A stretch of 64,000 nt of DNA from Voacanga thouarsii (taxonomy: Eukaryota; Streptophyta; Magnoliopsida; Gentianales; Apocynaceae), in assembly GCA_026120185.1 (NCBI GenBank), contig JANUWF010001481.1:186001-250000 (forward strand), in the 5' to 3' direction. Position 1 is the first letter of the stretch, and every line of letters starts with the position of its first letter. Positions 42,213-55,643 of this stretch are shown one piece after another. Both the position numbers and the translations under genes were made by a program. The notes under the pieces are model-generated. The model worked only from the letters and a program-made list of their open reading frames with translations. It did not search any database and had not been told where the DNA came from.

Positions 42213-45200
42213 TGTAACCTCCTTCATTATTGTGCATTTATGCATATATAAAATGGCATTTCATGAATATATTATTATGTGAAATTTTTATTCGAATATA
42301 TTATGGGTGAATATTTGCATATTTTAAGTGGATTTATTTTATATAAATTCTTGACTACTTTTTATATTATTTGTTTCTAAGTGAAATATTTGTGTAGAAA
42401 ACTTATATATACTTCTGAATATAATGTGATTCTTTATTATACTTAATTTTATGTCTTGGATGGGAAATTAATTATTAATAAGTATTTTATGTATTTATTT
42501 GGTGAAAAACATTAGTTTTGGGGTAACTGTGAGTAATCATTTTTATAATGGACCTAATGTTGTTTTTTATTAAATGAAAGCCTTATTTCAAAATTTTAGC
42601 TATTTTAATTAATTTAACTATTAATTAACCAAGATTTTAAATTCTTTGAACCTTTTGACTATTTTTTGAACATTTTGGCCTATATGTGAACTTTTTGTAC
42701 CGTTGCTCATTATTTTTATACAAGACTAAGTTTTTTTATTTATTTTATTTCAATAAATCTTAGAGTGTCCTAAATAAGCAAAATTACTATCATATCCCCT
42801 CCTTAAAGTAGCCCCATCATATCCATTGGTGAGTTTTAATCTGAATTCTTGATTTTTATTAAATTTTTACCTTCTAAAATTATTTCTTATGGAAGATAAT
42901 CAATCCAAACCCTTAATTAATCACTTAAAATCAAAATTTTTGAGATATTAAGCCTTACTTTCATTCACCCCTCTTCCCATACTTAAAGAGATTATAATTT
43001 TGCTCTCCTCTCACTCCCTCTCAATTACCATGCTCTCTCTTTGCTTTTTTTTTTTTTTTGTTTTGTTTCTTCACAAAAACTCTTTAAGGCTTGCTTAATT
43101 ACTGAGATTGAAGTTTTTTGATGTTGCTAATTGAAGTGTTTACAAGTGTTCTTCAATTGGGCAAGTGATGTGAACTCATATTTTTAATTAATTCATATTT
43201 TATATGAGAAGCCATGGATGGACAGATTTGGTGTTCTTGAGAAGAATGGATTTTTTTTATGTGAAGAAAATGGGATGAATTTGATGTTAATATTTTCTAT
43301 TAGTTTATATGGATTTGAAGTGATTAGGGTTGACTTAATGGAGAATTGATGACTATTGCTTAGGCGTTGAGATTATATGCTGAAATTACATGATCTGTGA
43401 TGTTTTACTTATAGTACAAAATATTTTTGTTAAGAAAGATGCCATACTATGTTTCTACTTTATTATATTGTGTCCAAGTGTGAACTCAATTATAGGAAAT
43501 TGATATTTACTTATCTATTCTGGAGTTTGTTGGTGATCAAGGTTGTAATTCTTACATCTAAGTTGGATTTTGCTATACTTTACTTGGACTTAAGTTAAGT
43601 CCTCACATTTCATGATTTCCTAAATATAAGAATGCATATAAAATATTTTAATCTTGCTACATGATTTAATTACATAAATATTCATTTGCAATTTTATTAC
43701 TTTTGGAATAAAATGTTTATTTATTCAAGAAATATTAATTCATAAAATAATTTATCTATGCAAGTGATATTTTGTCAAATGTTAGGTTATGATCCTTGTT
43801 TTTGGGAAATTGCTAGATTGAGCATGTTGCTAAACAAATGGTGAATTATTGTTTATGCGATGTTTAAGTATGCCTTATTTTGGAGAAATTGTATATTCAT
43901 GATGTGTGGAATGTAAAAGCTTGTAGTGAGAATATAGAATTGTGAATTCTCATGCATAAATGGATTTCGAAATATATAGCACGTTTTGTACAATTGGTTT
44001 CATATAACGTGAAATAATATTATGGTATACGTATGGGTTATGTATTTCTAGAATATCGAAGCTATTATGAAATCTTGAGACATTTATGAAATCTTAGGAC
44101 ATTTGTGAAACATTGTGTTGGATAAAATCTTTTGAAGTGATTTTGAAATCATGAAATAGATAAAGTCTTTTAAAGTAACTTTTGGAATCTATAGAGTATA
44201 TTATTAAACTTGGGATTATTTTTTGTATATAAAGTATTTTTAAAAATATTTGCAAAATCTTTTAAAAAGGTATTGAGTTGTTTTCTAAGGCATTGTGCTG
44301 ATTTATTCGTAAGGCTATAAGCTATGTGACTTTGTGCCGTGATTATTGAGTACTCAAAGGGAACTTGCACCTATACCAACTTGCGAGTTTGAGAAGCTAT
44401 CCGATTGGAAACCTCGTTTGAGTAGTAGTCTCTTTCCTTGTAGGTTACCAATATTTGTTTTTAGTCATACTTATCTAGCAACGCATTTTTCAATGTGTGA
44501 AAATGAAGGTTGGACGAGGGACATCTGTGTCAGGTGGTATAATATCGATAGGTTATAAACCTATTTGTGTTGACTGGTAATAATGTTGGTAGGGTTGAGA
44601 TCCTATCGGTGTTGTGTGACAAATTTATAATATTGCTAGGGTTGAGATCCTATCTGTGCCGGATGACAAATTTATCATGTTGGTAGAACTAACCTACTCG
44701 TGTCAGGTGGCAATTTTATTAATGAAACGAAGTCCTATCGTTGATATAAGATTTCAATATAGTTTTTGAAATGTGATATTCTAAATGTGGGTTTGGAAAT
44801 GATTTTATGTTGGATCATATTTTGAGAATACAGTGGTAAAAGTTTAAAGAGCTCAATGTGGTTAATGTCATTGATTTGAATAACTATGTTCTTGAGAAAT
44901 AATCTCTTTTCCTGAAAATAAAGTAAGTAGATGATGTATGTATATATTTTGTTCATTGAATTCTTCCATGGATTATCCTATGTAATGTCTATTAGAAATA
45001 TGACATACTATTACTCCATAATTGTTTTAGCAAACTTACCATGCATCACGAAAATATTTTATCTAAAATTCTCACACTACAGGCACGAGACTTTTTGAGA
45101 TTTTATCTCACACCCTTTAATTCTTATTTTATAGGAGATTATGCTTAGAAACAAGATTGCAGGAGTTATGGTTATTATGTTTTGAAGTTGATATTTTGTA

Positions 45201-45439
45201 CCCGAATATTATTTTTACTTTACGGATGATGTTTTAACGATGATGTAGCTGGATTATTTTGAGATCTTATTTTATATTTAGGATTTGATGTATTATTCAA
45301 AGCCTTGTAAGGCTTTAATTTTGTATTCCTTTTAAGTTTTGGTCATTTTCATTGCTTAGTTTTCATTATAAAGACCCTTTGTCATTTCGATAAGGCGACA
45401 TATACAATTATTCGGGCCCTATGGTTTTAGGGTGCTACA
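42213..45439 (+). repeat. Solo LTR, 3.2 kb, nested in D pol
   Basis: Starts TGTAACCTCC, ends TTAGGGTGCTACA. TSD ATTGG (42208-42212) and GTTGG (45440-45444), one mismatch. It has the ATTATAAAGACCC...AAGGCGACATAT end block of the other long solo LTRs, but is otherwise diverged. The RT frame before it (KYGFIG) continues directly after it (VSRYAKWISN), confirming an insertion. No genes inside; strongly A/T-rich. Confidence 0.88.
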
Positions 45440-45444
45440 GTTGG

Positions 45445-48346
45445 AGTGTCTCGATATGCAAAATGGATTTCTAATATAGTTCCAGTCATTAAAAAAATGG
45501 TTAGCTTTGAGTTTGCATAGACTATAGGATCTCAGTATGGCCACCCCAAAGGACAAGTACATAATGCCAATTATAGACATGCTAGTGGATGCAGCAGTTG
45601 GCTTTGAATACCTTGGCTTCATAGATAGATATTTTAGTTATAAATAGATTTTTATAGCTAAGGAGGACATCCACAAAATAGCATTTCAATTCCCAAGTGC
45701 GATCAGATTATTTGAATGGGTAGTCATGCCTTTCAAACTAAAAAAATTCAGGGGCAACTTTTTAAAGGGCGATGAATATGATTTTCCATAATATCTTAGC
45801 CAAATAATAGAAGTATATATTGATAATCTGGTTGTCAAGTTGGCTAGTTTTGATAGACATTTGGTTGACTTGAATAGGCATTTATCTATATGAGGTACCA
45901 TAGCATCAAGATGAACCCCAACAAACACGCCTTTGGAGTAAAAACAAGTCATTTATTTTGGGGTTCTTGGTCAATTATAGGGGTATTAAAGTTGATAGTA
46001 ACAAGGCAAAGGTAGTGTTGGAGGCTAGGCCACCAAGGAAAAGGAAGAAGTTGTAAAGCTTGCATGGAAAAATTAGCTTCCTTTACAGATTCATTATCAA
46101 CTTAGTTGGCAAGCTAAAAACCTTTACAATGTTATTACTATTGATACAAGCTGATCAATTCATCGGGGGAAAGCACAAGGAGATGTTGTTGAGGATGTTA
46201 AAGAGAGACTCTCAAAACCTCTAGTCCTTATACCTCCAAGGATGACTGCACCACTAAAGTTATATATATCAACTATTGAGGAGTCGATTGGTTTTCTATT
46301 GGCTAGAGATGATTAGAGAGGCTCAGCCAAACCTTAAATGATCTATAAACTAGAGAAACCATCTAGAAAAGCTATGCCATTCTTTATTCTACACTTGTAC
46401 GAAGTTGGAATGCTACCTTCTATCTCGGATGTATATGTTTATATAAAATTAACATAATTTAATATTTGTTGAATCAGCCAGTATTGCAGGGATAACTCAT
46501 AAAATTGATAGTCAAGTAAACAACCATTGCACTAAAATATGTTCCTATCCGTGTAGTTAAGGGTCAACCAGTGGTAGATTTCCAAGCTAAACATCCAAGC
46601 TTGGAGGTAGTTGATTCTAATTTGGAATCCTAATGTTTTGTGAGTCTTAACCCCTGGAAATTGGCATTTGATGGATCCAACACTAATGAAGGAGTGGGTA
46701 CAAGAGTCATGATAGAAATCCTAGATAGAGTATGGTGAAAATTCATTATTGAATTATCTCATAGCCAATCGAACAACCAGACCAAATATGAGGTATTGAT
46801 TATGGGACTATAGTTGCTAGTTGCAATGGATATCCAAGTTGTTCATATTGTCAGGGATTCCTAACTTGTCATTAATCAATTAATTGGGGGGGGGGGTAGA
46901 AATATTCTAATAGTAATTTGAAACCATTTTATGATTTAGCTAAAATTTTCTTATATTATATTATTAAAGTCACATTGATATATCCCACATGAAGAAAACT
47001 TAAAAGCAAAGCAACTCACTCAGGAAACCTTAGGCTACCATGTAAAGGCTAGTCAAATAGGTAAAGAAGACAAATATCTTAGGTCGCCTTCCTTATTAGT
47101 TAATATAGTCCTGATTAGTAAACAAATATAATTCAGTATCTACAAAATCTTGTTGGGACAGCTTCAAAGAGTGTCAAATTCAGGGCCCTTAACTATTTAT
47201 TCGTGGGAGATGAACTTAACAAAAAGAGTCACGACAACTTCATCATAAAATGCCTAGGCAAAAATGAAGCCTTTAGGGCTTTAGTAGAAGTGCATAAATA
47301 ATTATGTGGAGCTCTTTAAGCTGCACCTAAATTACGATGGATGCTCCATAGATACGATTTTTAACAGTTGGCCGATTACCTTAAGTATGTAAAGAGTTGT
47401 GAGGAGTGCTAAAAGTGTGGACAGCTACACGGGTTCCAGTGACTAAGTTACATCCGATTATCAAGCCATGGCTGATCAGAGGTTAGGCATTGGACATAAT
47501 TGGTAAGATTTATCCAGTATCCTCTAGGAATCACATTTTCATTTTGGTGGCACATATTATTTCACTAAATGGGCAAAGGCAGTTTGCTTAGCCAAGGCCA
47601 ATCGACAAGCTGAGACTATCAACAAATTCTTGGTTAGTCTTATCAAGAAGAATTTGGATTATCAGCCTCAATGGTGGCATGAAATTCTATAGGAAGTTGT
47701 GCGGCAATATAAGAATTCACGTAGAATGGCTGTGGGTTTTACTCTTTTTCCAACTGATTCTATGACTAGGATGTAGTGCCACTAGTAAAAATCATGATTA
47801 GATCGGCCAGGGTAGCCATGCAGAACACTTTATAGCTAGCTGAATACAAACAAGAAATGTTAATAGAGCTAGATTCACTTGATCAGTAGCATTAGTTGGC
47901 TAAACATCAATTGGAGCAAAACAAGCAGAGGGTTACCTACAGGTATAATAAAAATTTAAAAAGAAAGTAATTTCAAGAAAGGGATTTGATCTGGAAAACT
48001 ATAGTGCCTATTTGACCCAAAGATCCACTATTCGAGAAATGGTTGCCAAACTAGGATGAGCCATATTAGGTTATTCACGTTTTTCCCTAGAAGAGCTTAT
48101 AGGCTGATAAAAGTAAGTAGAGAAGAATTAGATAAAAGCATTGACGGAAAATGCTTGAAGCTATATTACTCTTCCCTGTAGGAAGGAAGAGATATAATAT
48201 AAACATATTATTTTAGTGTTAGCTATAGGCCAACCATTGTAACCTTGCTTATTAGAAGAAAGTTGTTTACAGAGACAGCTACAGGCTAGCCGACTAGCTA
48301 AGTAATAAATAAAAAGGCTATTCTTCAGCAGTTTTTGTGCTTGAGC
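45445..48346 (+). pseudogene. D RT, RNase H, integrase remnants and 3' leader
   Basis: RT remains as VSRYAKWISNIVPVIKK, FEWVVMPF and VYIDN (45816-45827), where the second catalytic Asp of YIDD is Asn. The second RNase H is visible near 46650-46870 (LAFDGSNTNEG, SNNQTKYEVL, IVRDS). Integrase traces lie near 47290-47500 (LCGA, EEC-KCG, LHPIIKPW) and a C-terminus like G2 ends at about 48200 (DGKCLKLYYSSL). 48210-48346 resembles the G2 sequence just after pol. Stops and indels in every block; the PMD-like antisense gene is not seen because D is cut here by fragment F. Confidence 0.8.
46886..46896 (+). repeat. Homopolymer run of G
   Basis: Eleven G within D pol, in an A/T-rich surround, where the aligned G2 segment has none. 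It is likely slippage or a base-call problem. Confidence 0.8.
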
Positions 48347-48348
48347 TT

Positions 48349-49108
48349 TTACCTCTCATGATGTGTCATGTAGTATTTGAATTTACCCAGAAGATACTCT
48401 CCATCACGATCCGATTGAAAGGTTTTGATTAGCTTAACTATTCCACGCTTTACATCAGCCTTAAAATTTTTGAACTTGCTAAAAGAGCTAAACTTGTGTT
48501 TTATCAGGTAAACATAATCATACCCTATATAATCATCTATGAAAGTGATGAAGTATTCAAAACCACCTCTAATTGGCGTAGACAAAGGACCGCACATATC
48601 AGTGTAAACTAAACTCAATATCTCTTTGGCTCTATTTACCTTTTAGGTAAAAGATCTTTTAGTCATCTTTCCTATAAGACACGATTCATACTAAGACTAA
48701 ATTTCCAATTTTAATAGGCCTAAAGGTCCATCATGGATTAATCTTTAAATTATAATTGGGCCAATATGACTAGCCTTAAATGCCATAAATATGAGTCATT
48801 AATATTCGTCTTTCTCTTCTTATTTGTTATAGGTTCACTTTGAAAATTCTTTATTTGATTATTAATACTATTTATAAAGAATAGATTTTCATACATGTGC
48901 CCACTATATAAAACATCTCCATTTCTATGAGAGTAATATTAGAATAGAATAAAATAAAATATTCATGATTAATAAGTTTTGCAATTAAAACCAAATTCTT
49001 TTTAAATTTGAGAACATATAAAATATCCTTTGATAACACCTTTTTTTTACAATTAAATTGCAACTCTAGGGCCCCCACATACTCTTACTCCATTTTCTGC
49101 GCAGAGAC
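48349..49108 (-). pseudogene. F: Copia GAG-pre-integrase and integrase fragment
   Basis: Minus strand. From 49078 it reads ALELQFNCKKKVLSKDILYV, LKFKKNLVLIAKLI, the segment after Copia protease, and from 48618 MSLVYTDMCGPLSTPIRGGF, EYFITFIDDYIGYDYVYLI and DRDGEYL, the integrase core with its first two catalytic Asp. The GAG-pre-integrase zinc residues between 48640 and 48870 are spoiled by stops. Both ends are cut: D at 48347 and the C LTR at 49109. Its order of motifs is the same as the relic at 460-2690, with similar wording, so the two may be the same family. Confidence 0.82.
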
Positions 49109-50237
49109 TGATGTGTAAATTTTGGGTGTATAAAAATCATCAAATTTAAATCTATCCCTTAGTCAAGTTTTAATTAAAACATTACTCTCAAAATACACAT
49201 ACGAGCAAGTATACTCATCGCAAGTGTAGCATAGGGAATTTACGAGTATTGATCCTCAAAGGAACAAATATATACTAATCACTTTTCATTTATTGTTTAA
49301 CCGGCCCAAATAAAGCAGTAAGATAAGAATAAGAAAAATAAAGAAATATATATAACTTAAGGATGTGAAAATATGTAATTTAGACAAAAGCTTTTGAAAA
49401 TATAATAATGATCACTTAGCTAATATTACAATCAATTATTATCTTGGTTTCATGAAGGATTTAATGTAGATCCACTTCGTTTGCAATCCATGAAATCACA
49501 ATCTTCTAACTAAATTGGTGAACATATTCTGCCTCAACTAACATATCCAAAAGATGCATTAAAATCAATTCTCATATAAACCCCTATATTCTAGCTGATT
49601 TAAAACATGAAATTAGTCAATGAATCCATATTGTAGCAATCATCAACTAACCTTTGATTACCTATGTTCTAGACAATTAACCCCTTTTTCAAGCAAATTA
49701 AGAGATAATAAATATGAAACTAATTCATTTAAGTCATTACCAACCTCTTTTTTAAGCAAGTTAAATAACAAAAATCAATCAACCAACTACGTAAGAAAAA
49801 TAAGTAATCAAATACCAGATAAATAATGAATTGATCAAAAGAATAAGTTACTCAATATATCATGAATCACAAAGGTAATGTCAAATTACAATGAAAATAT
49901 TAAATATATAATTGTTTAAGAAGAAGAAAACAAAGATAAAAGAAATCACTCATAGACAAACTTCTTCCTTCTTCCTTGAAGACTCTCTTGAACAATTCTC
50001 CTTGATTTGATGAATTACTCCTTCAACGAGTGTTTAGAATTTTAGCTCTTTGATTCACCTCTCTATCTCTCTCTATATGTATATCTCTTCTTTATCTTGT
50101 GTTTTCTCTCGCTTTTATAGCCCTTTTGGATGCTAAATTCGTTGTTGGAGGAATCTTGACCGAGTAGGAATTAGAAAGTACCGAAATCTTTGGAAAATTT
50201 CCAAATTTGTGCACAGGATTTTCACATTCCAAAGCAG

Positions 50238-50276
50238 ACTAGGCGCCAGGTACATTCGACCCACCTGGTGCCTAGT
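50238..50276. repeat. Hairpin in C LTR
   Basis: ACTAGGCGCCAGGT (50238-50251) and ACCTGGTGCCTAGT (50263-50276) pair at 13 of 14 positions with an 11-nt loop. It occupies the LTR part where A and B carry their hairpin arrays. Confidence 0.8.
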
Positions 50277-50329
50277 ACAATCTATTTTTTCTTTGGATTT
50301 TTGCGCTATTTTTGCTGGTCGGATAGAAC

Positions 50330-50347
50330 GGACCAGGCGCCTGGTCC
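50330..50347. repeat. Perfect 18-bp palindrome in C LTR
   Basis: GGACCAGGCGCCTGGTCC is its own reverse complement, 54 bp from the neighbouring hairpin and made of the same AGGCGCC core. Confidence 0.9.
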
Positions 50348-50548
50348 ATTGACAAGGCATGGCACTAGGTGCATTCTGGAATTGTTCCAATTTTACTCAA
50401 ATTTGACTCAAATGTACACAAATTTGCCAAAAATACTTTTTACAAGCAAAATGTCAAATAGGATTGACTATGCCTATGTATTAGAACAAATGTATCTCAA
50501 AATAACCTCAAATAACTGGAAAAATAATCGTGATTATAGCCCCTATCA

Positions 50549-50563
50549 CATACCCCCACACTT
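50549..50563 (-). other. C polypurine tract
   Basis: On the minus strand AGTGTGGGGGTATG directly precedes the LTR start TGATAGGGGC; the preceding text AGGATAAGCAAAAGTTCA is as in B. Confidence 0.7.
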
Positions 50564-51910
50564 GAACTTTTGCTTATCCTCAAGCAAAACACTTTAATTA
50601 AGAAAAATCATTAAGAAAACACAAGTTCTTTCTTTATTCAAAAATTTCTTTACCATGCAAAGATTATGTCTTCTCTTCAAACCTTAGCTACAACTCTTGT
50701 CATTCATACCATTTGAAAACAATTCAAACTTCGAAACTTTTGACAAGATACTACAAAACTCTTGAAGTCAAATTAATCAAGTGTATACCTTAATTTAAGA
50801 AAATTATTTCACTCTTCAAGTTACAATATTGATAACATGAATCACATCAGGCAAGCCATATACCAACTCAAGCATTATAAATCCAAAAAATGCACAACTT
50901 AAGTCATGAAGTAAGGAAAGCACTGCAATTTTTTTCTCTCTATTTTTTCAATGACTTAGGGAATTGATAGCCTCAAGTGCATGGATTTCTCTTCACACAC
51001 CGTATTTACTCCCTTTTAGTCATCACTCATCATTTTTTTTCAACAACTTTCCTCTAAATAATTTAGTATTTTCTTGCTTTAGGGAATCTATATCCTCAAG
51101 AAAGTGAATTTCTCTTCACTATCCATATTGGCCCCCCATAATCAAGCAAAAACAATATCTTCTCATCTTCAAAGAGGAAACAACCACTCATTCTTTTAAT
51201 TCTTCAATTCACATGAATGTTTCACAACATTTTCACAATCTTTCCTCTCAAAGATCTTTTATCAATTCACATTCCTCATCATAACTCAAAGCTAAGCAAA
51301 ATTTAAACTCATAATACAAGAGTTAGCCGATAAATATTACCCATATTCACCATAATTTCCATATTCAAACTAAATAAGTCAAATACAATTCAAACCCCAG
51401 TGCATAAACAAGATTAATTAAAATTCCCAAGTCTTGAAAAATATCCTGTCCAACAAAACCAATGTCACAAAAAATCCACCTAATGAATGACAAAACTTAT
51501 ATCCAAGCAAGAAAAAGAATTACAACCTTGCTAATCAATAAAAACCACTGAAATTTTGAAAACAATTTAAAAAAATGATATGGACAAATATCTTCAACCT
51601 CATTCTACCCCCCACACTTAAACTGGACATTGTTCGCAATGGCCAAAGATATAACAATAAAAGTACAACCAAGAAGACTAAAATTAATAAAGAAGAATAA
51701 TAAAGAGAAGAAGATACTTCTATTACATTGTAGTGCCACCAGGTTCGAATCCACTGGAAGGAAGAGTTACAAGAATAGTAAGAAGATTATCTAATTAAAA
51801 AGAAACAAAACAAAGAAAAACACAAATCTAGAAAAAGAATGCGAAAATAACCAAATAAAAAATAAAAAAATGACAAATATGAAAAACATTCACACGATCC
51901 GTAAGAAGAA
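50564..51910 (-). other. C spacer between pol and PPT, no gene
   Basis: About 1.35 kb of A/T-rich sequence without a coding block, in the place of the env-like gene of some Athila elements. I see no membrane-protein frame, so the env-like gene is absent or unrecognisable. Confidence 0.55.
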
Positions 51911-52160
51911 TCATGCCTCATAGAGAAAAATATCCACATGATCCAAGGTGTCCAATGTCTCCCTATAATAATGTTTTACCCGATTTCCATTAATCTTGAA
52001 GGTTGTTATCCGGGTGAGAGACTTCAAGCGTACCAAAAGGACAAACCTTAGTTACCATATACGGCCCAGACCATCAAGATTTCAACTTTCCTACAAAGAG
52101 TCGCAAGCAAGAGTTAAACAACAATACTTGATCACATTCTTTAAACTCCCAAGATTTAGC
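51911..52160 (-). pseudogene. C integrase C-terminus
   Basis: Minus strand from 52160: CDQVLLFNSCLRLFVGKLKS, a stop (TGA where Arg is usual), WSGPYMVTKV, then after a 1-nt shift FKINGNRVKHYY and a TGA stop at 51913-51911. The GQxVLLFNSRLxLFPGKLxSRWSGPF and FKVNGxRxKHY strings are typical of the Athila integrase C-terminal region. The rest of pol is separated by insertion E. Confidence 0.8.
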
Positions 52161-53877
52161 TGTAACACCCCACTACCTAGGCCCATCAGGGCTGGGGATG
52201 TCGCCTCGTCCACAAGACAAGGGGTCTTTATAACTAGGTCACACAAAATAAAATAAAAGAAAGACTTCAAAATTAAACTTATTACAAATCAGCAATACAT
52301 GAACAAATTCAAAAATAATTGTCTGCTACTGTCTCTCAAAAGCAATACATAAGAAAAACAACAGAGAGTCTTTAATACAAAGGCAACATTCTAGCTAATG
52401 ACCTTTACAGTAGGATCGACCTGAAAACATGGTATAAAAGGTGGTGAGATAAAAATCTCAATAAGCCCGTGTGTGCTTTGAGTGTTTCAGGTAAAACAGT
52501 TCATGTATGCAAGTTGTAAAAGTTTCATAAAAGAAAGTATTGGCAAGCGTTAAATAAATGCCATAAATGCAGAGCGTTGTTTTGTTTTCCTAGATATACA
52601 TGTGCACAATAAATATAACCACTCAAAAGAGGTAGCCATGGCACCACACTTTGTGCACCATGGTAATATAACGATCAAAATGCCACACGTTGAGCATACT
52701 GACACAAGGTAGGTGTACAGCCTATCAGGTGAGATACTCCTCCATCTCTACACCCCAAACTTACCGGTTGTCCACTATGGAAACACACAGTCCACTTGAC
52801 TGAACTTGCTAGCTCGGACCGGTATGACCGACAGGACTGGCATCCTATCCAGGAAGGACTCACCCCTCAGAAGTGGCCACCTACTGAGAGACGTACCCTA
52901 ACCCTTCAAAGACTAGTCCTAGTAGTCTACCCTTATTGAGTACTTAACGTTGTTTGTTCCACTCGAGAGAAAAAGTGATCATACAATGATTTACTTGAAA
53001 ATAGCAATTATAGTTTCTAAACTTCTTGCCAAGTTGGTTTTATGAAAAGTTTAGCGTCTGGTGTAAAATTATTTGCTTAGTTTTAAATAGCTTGGTTGAT
53101 TGAAAGAAAAGGAAAATTGTCCATAATTACTTTACAACACAAATTCTCGTATACAATGAGTTGGCTTGCCACATTTGGTCTTCAAATGACTCCATGCAGG
53201 AACTTACCTGATCTTTTGCTCTTCTTGAACTCAAAAATCCTCCAAGGTCAACCTAACCCCGCCTAGGGTAAACACAAAGCATACAATAACTTTCGGACCA
53301 TATCTGCCTTACATAAATAATTCCTAGTTCAACTAGTCACAACCTCAACTAACCATGACCATAATGTCTTAGGCTTTAATACTAGTTGACAAAGTATTTT
53401 ATAAAATAAATCTAGCTTGAAGAGTTAAAATAATTAGGGGTTCCAAAATAAATACTAATAAGTTATAGCTTCAAATAATAACTATGAGTATTATTGCTAA
53501 TAAATAAACTAGTGTTAAATATTGAATAATACTAAGTCCTAAATAATATCAGTAAATGGTAATATTTAAATAGTATTATTATAAATAATAAATTACACTT
53601 AATTTTAATTAATAATCAATAGATAATAAATGACCAATAAAATTAATAATAAATAAATTATACTTAATTTTTAATTATTAAATAATAAATAAATTTTAAT
53701 ATAAATAATATTTATGGATATAGGTAAAAGTTTTAGTAAGGTTAATTATTATGGTCTACGAGGTCATTTGATATTAATTAATTATAATATTATATATATA
53801 TACATATATTAATAAAAGATTTTATTTATTTAACTAATAAAAATATTAATATTTTTATTAATATTCTATTTCCAAAC

Positions 53878-55629
53878 TGTTAGTGTTATGCCCTAGAGGC
53901 AATCATTTGTGCATTATATATGACACATTTTATTTTAATAAAAGGCATTATTTATCTTACAGTAGCTTTTGTTTACTTTTGTGTAAAATAACTGTTAGAT
54001 AGAGTCCCTAGTACAACACTGTGTTAAGGAAATCATGATAGAGATCATGATATGAGATTCTTACTACACTGTAGAGTGTTAGTACTTAAATAGTCCCTAG
54101 TCGGAGTATTAATGAGATAGGACATCATTAATGCGTTAAGACTAGCATATGTTAGACTTCTTGATTTGATCAGGCGGTGTTTCTCATATCCATGAGTATT
54201 GAGATACTCAAAGTTAATACGTGGATGCTTGTTAATGGAACAAGTACATTAGATGACCTAGCTGTGAGATAGTCACATGGATAACTATTTAGTACCAGTG
54301 ATATGATCTCAATATAGCAAACGTGCAAGTATCCTTAGACTTAAGATCTCCAATGTACTTTGTTTGCTGAGCATTGTGCTTTGATTCCAATCTCTAGAGC
54401 CAGATTGAGGGTTGTCTATGGGATGGATATTGGGTACATTGTGAGGTAAACGAAAGTAGTTGAGAGGGTTAATAAAGGATTCACCACTCCTAATAGTAGG
54501 GGCAAATATCTCATGGCCACTTGTAGAAATTACTACTTGAGAAGTCCTTGGCCAAGGCGATTGTATATTGAAAATAGTTCCAATTGATACACATTTAGAG
54601 TAGTGGGTACCTAGTATAAGTACTATTATATTCGGGCCAGAATTAATATATATATTTATATATATATATATATATATTATGGAGGAAGTTGGCACTAATT
54701 CTGTACTCCAGACTGGATGAGATATTGTATGGTGAAGGAGTTAATTGCACTGTAGTTTGTTATTGAAGGGTTTATGTCATGCCATTTGACTTCCTGGACT
54801 CTTGAGTGGTCATGATGTGTTGTTAGATACCGCTCATGATATGCAGAATATGGGTTATTAACTATGAATTAATAAACCAATCTTGATTAGAATTAATATG
54901 ATTAATTCTAATTAATTATGGATTATTAATCTCAAAGACGTTTGAATTAATTCATGTTCGCTACCAATTGATTGGGAAACCTAATAGGTCACACACAATT
55001 GAGGATTATATACTCAAGATGTTATTTGATAGCATAGTAGGGTTAATTGCGAGAAAGAGAAGTTATTGTGGCCAAATTATAATTAGATATAATTTATATA
55101 GGCCAAACTGTAATTGTGAAAACTTGATGGTTCCAATTACAATTAGAGAATTCTTAGATGGAGTATTTTCAGCAAGAGATTTTTTCGTGATATATAGGAT
55201 ATATGCACAATTCCTAATGAAAAAAAATACACACAAAAACAACTCCAAAACCCTAGAGCAAACACGACTCCCTTCTCTTCTCTCTCTCTCATTGTTATTC
55301 ATCAAAAACCCTAGCCGCCATTCTTGGTTTCTACTAGCACAGAAACATCTCGGTGCTTGAGAGTGATCCTCCGTGTGGATTTTTGTTAGAGATAATCACA
55401 CACTGTGATTGTAATGGTTGGAGATTTGACTCTCGTGGTGTTTGATCAAGAGAATTACTGGATCGTGCCTCTGACGAGAGAGGGAAAAAAAATTTAACGA
55501 CAAGGACTCACTAGAAAGGTGATCTTCTTCTCTTTATGTCTTGTTTTCGACACGTATACGGATCCTGGGATGGTATCTTGTTCTTATTTTTCTACTGTGC
55601 CGTATATGAAATGCATGAGATACCTTACA
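53878..55629 (+). repeat. H 5' LTR
   Basis: 1752 bp from TGTTAGTGTTATGCCC to GAGATACCTTACA. It aligns from end to end with 61445-63259. It includes (TA)n at about 54645-54677 and a T/C-rich stretch near 55270. Confidence 0.95.
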
Positions 55630-55630
55630 G

Positions 55631-55643
55631 TGGTATCAGAGCC
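55631..55643 (+). other. H primer binding site, tRNA-iMet type
   Basis: TGGTATCAGAGCC begins one base after the LTR end; perfect match to the initiator-Met tRNA complement. Confidence 0.93.

Larger units (their letters stand above)
49109..50548 (-). repeat. C 3' LTR
   Basis: 1440 bp; plus-strand limits TGATGTGTAAATTTTG and AGCCCCTATCA. It aligns with the B LTR at its ends (GAGCAAGTATACTCATCGCA) but not in the hairpin region, where it has different palindromes (50238-50276 and 50330-50347). No second copy is visible, so the ends rest on the TGAT/ATCA match, PPT position and homology. Confidence 0.7.
49109..52160 (-). mobile_element. C: Athila-type Ty3/Gypsy element, 3' half
   Basis: In minus orientation the visible part is the end of pol (52160-51911), a spacer, PPT and 3' LTR (50548-49109). 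The rest of the element lies beyond insertion E, outside the window. The spacer carries GGCCATTGCGAACAATGTCC followed by AGTTTAAGTGTGGGGGG (51590-51645, minus strand), a signature behind pol in Athila/Tat elements. It shares LTR plan with A and B but is a distinct family. Confidence 0.78.

Noticed and set aside
50549..51910. env-like gene expected in some Athila elements
   Set aside because: No signal peptide, transmembrane segment or long frame in the spacer on the minus strand.
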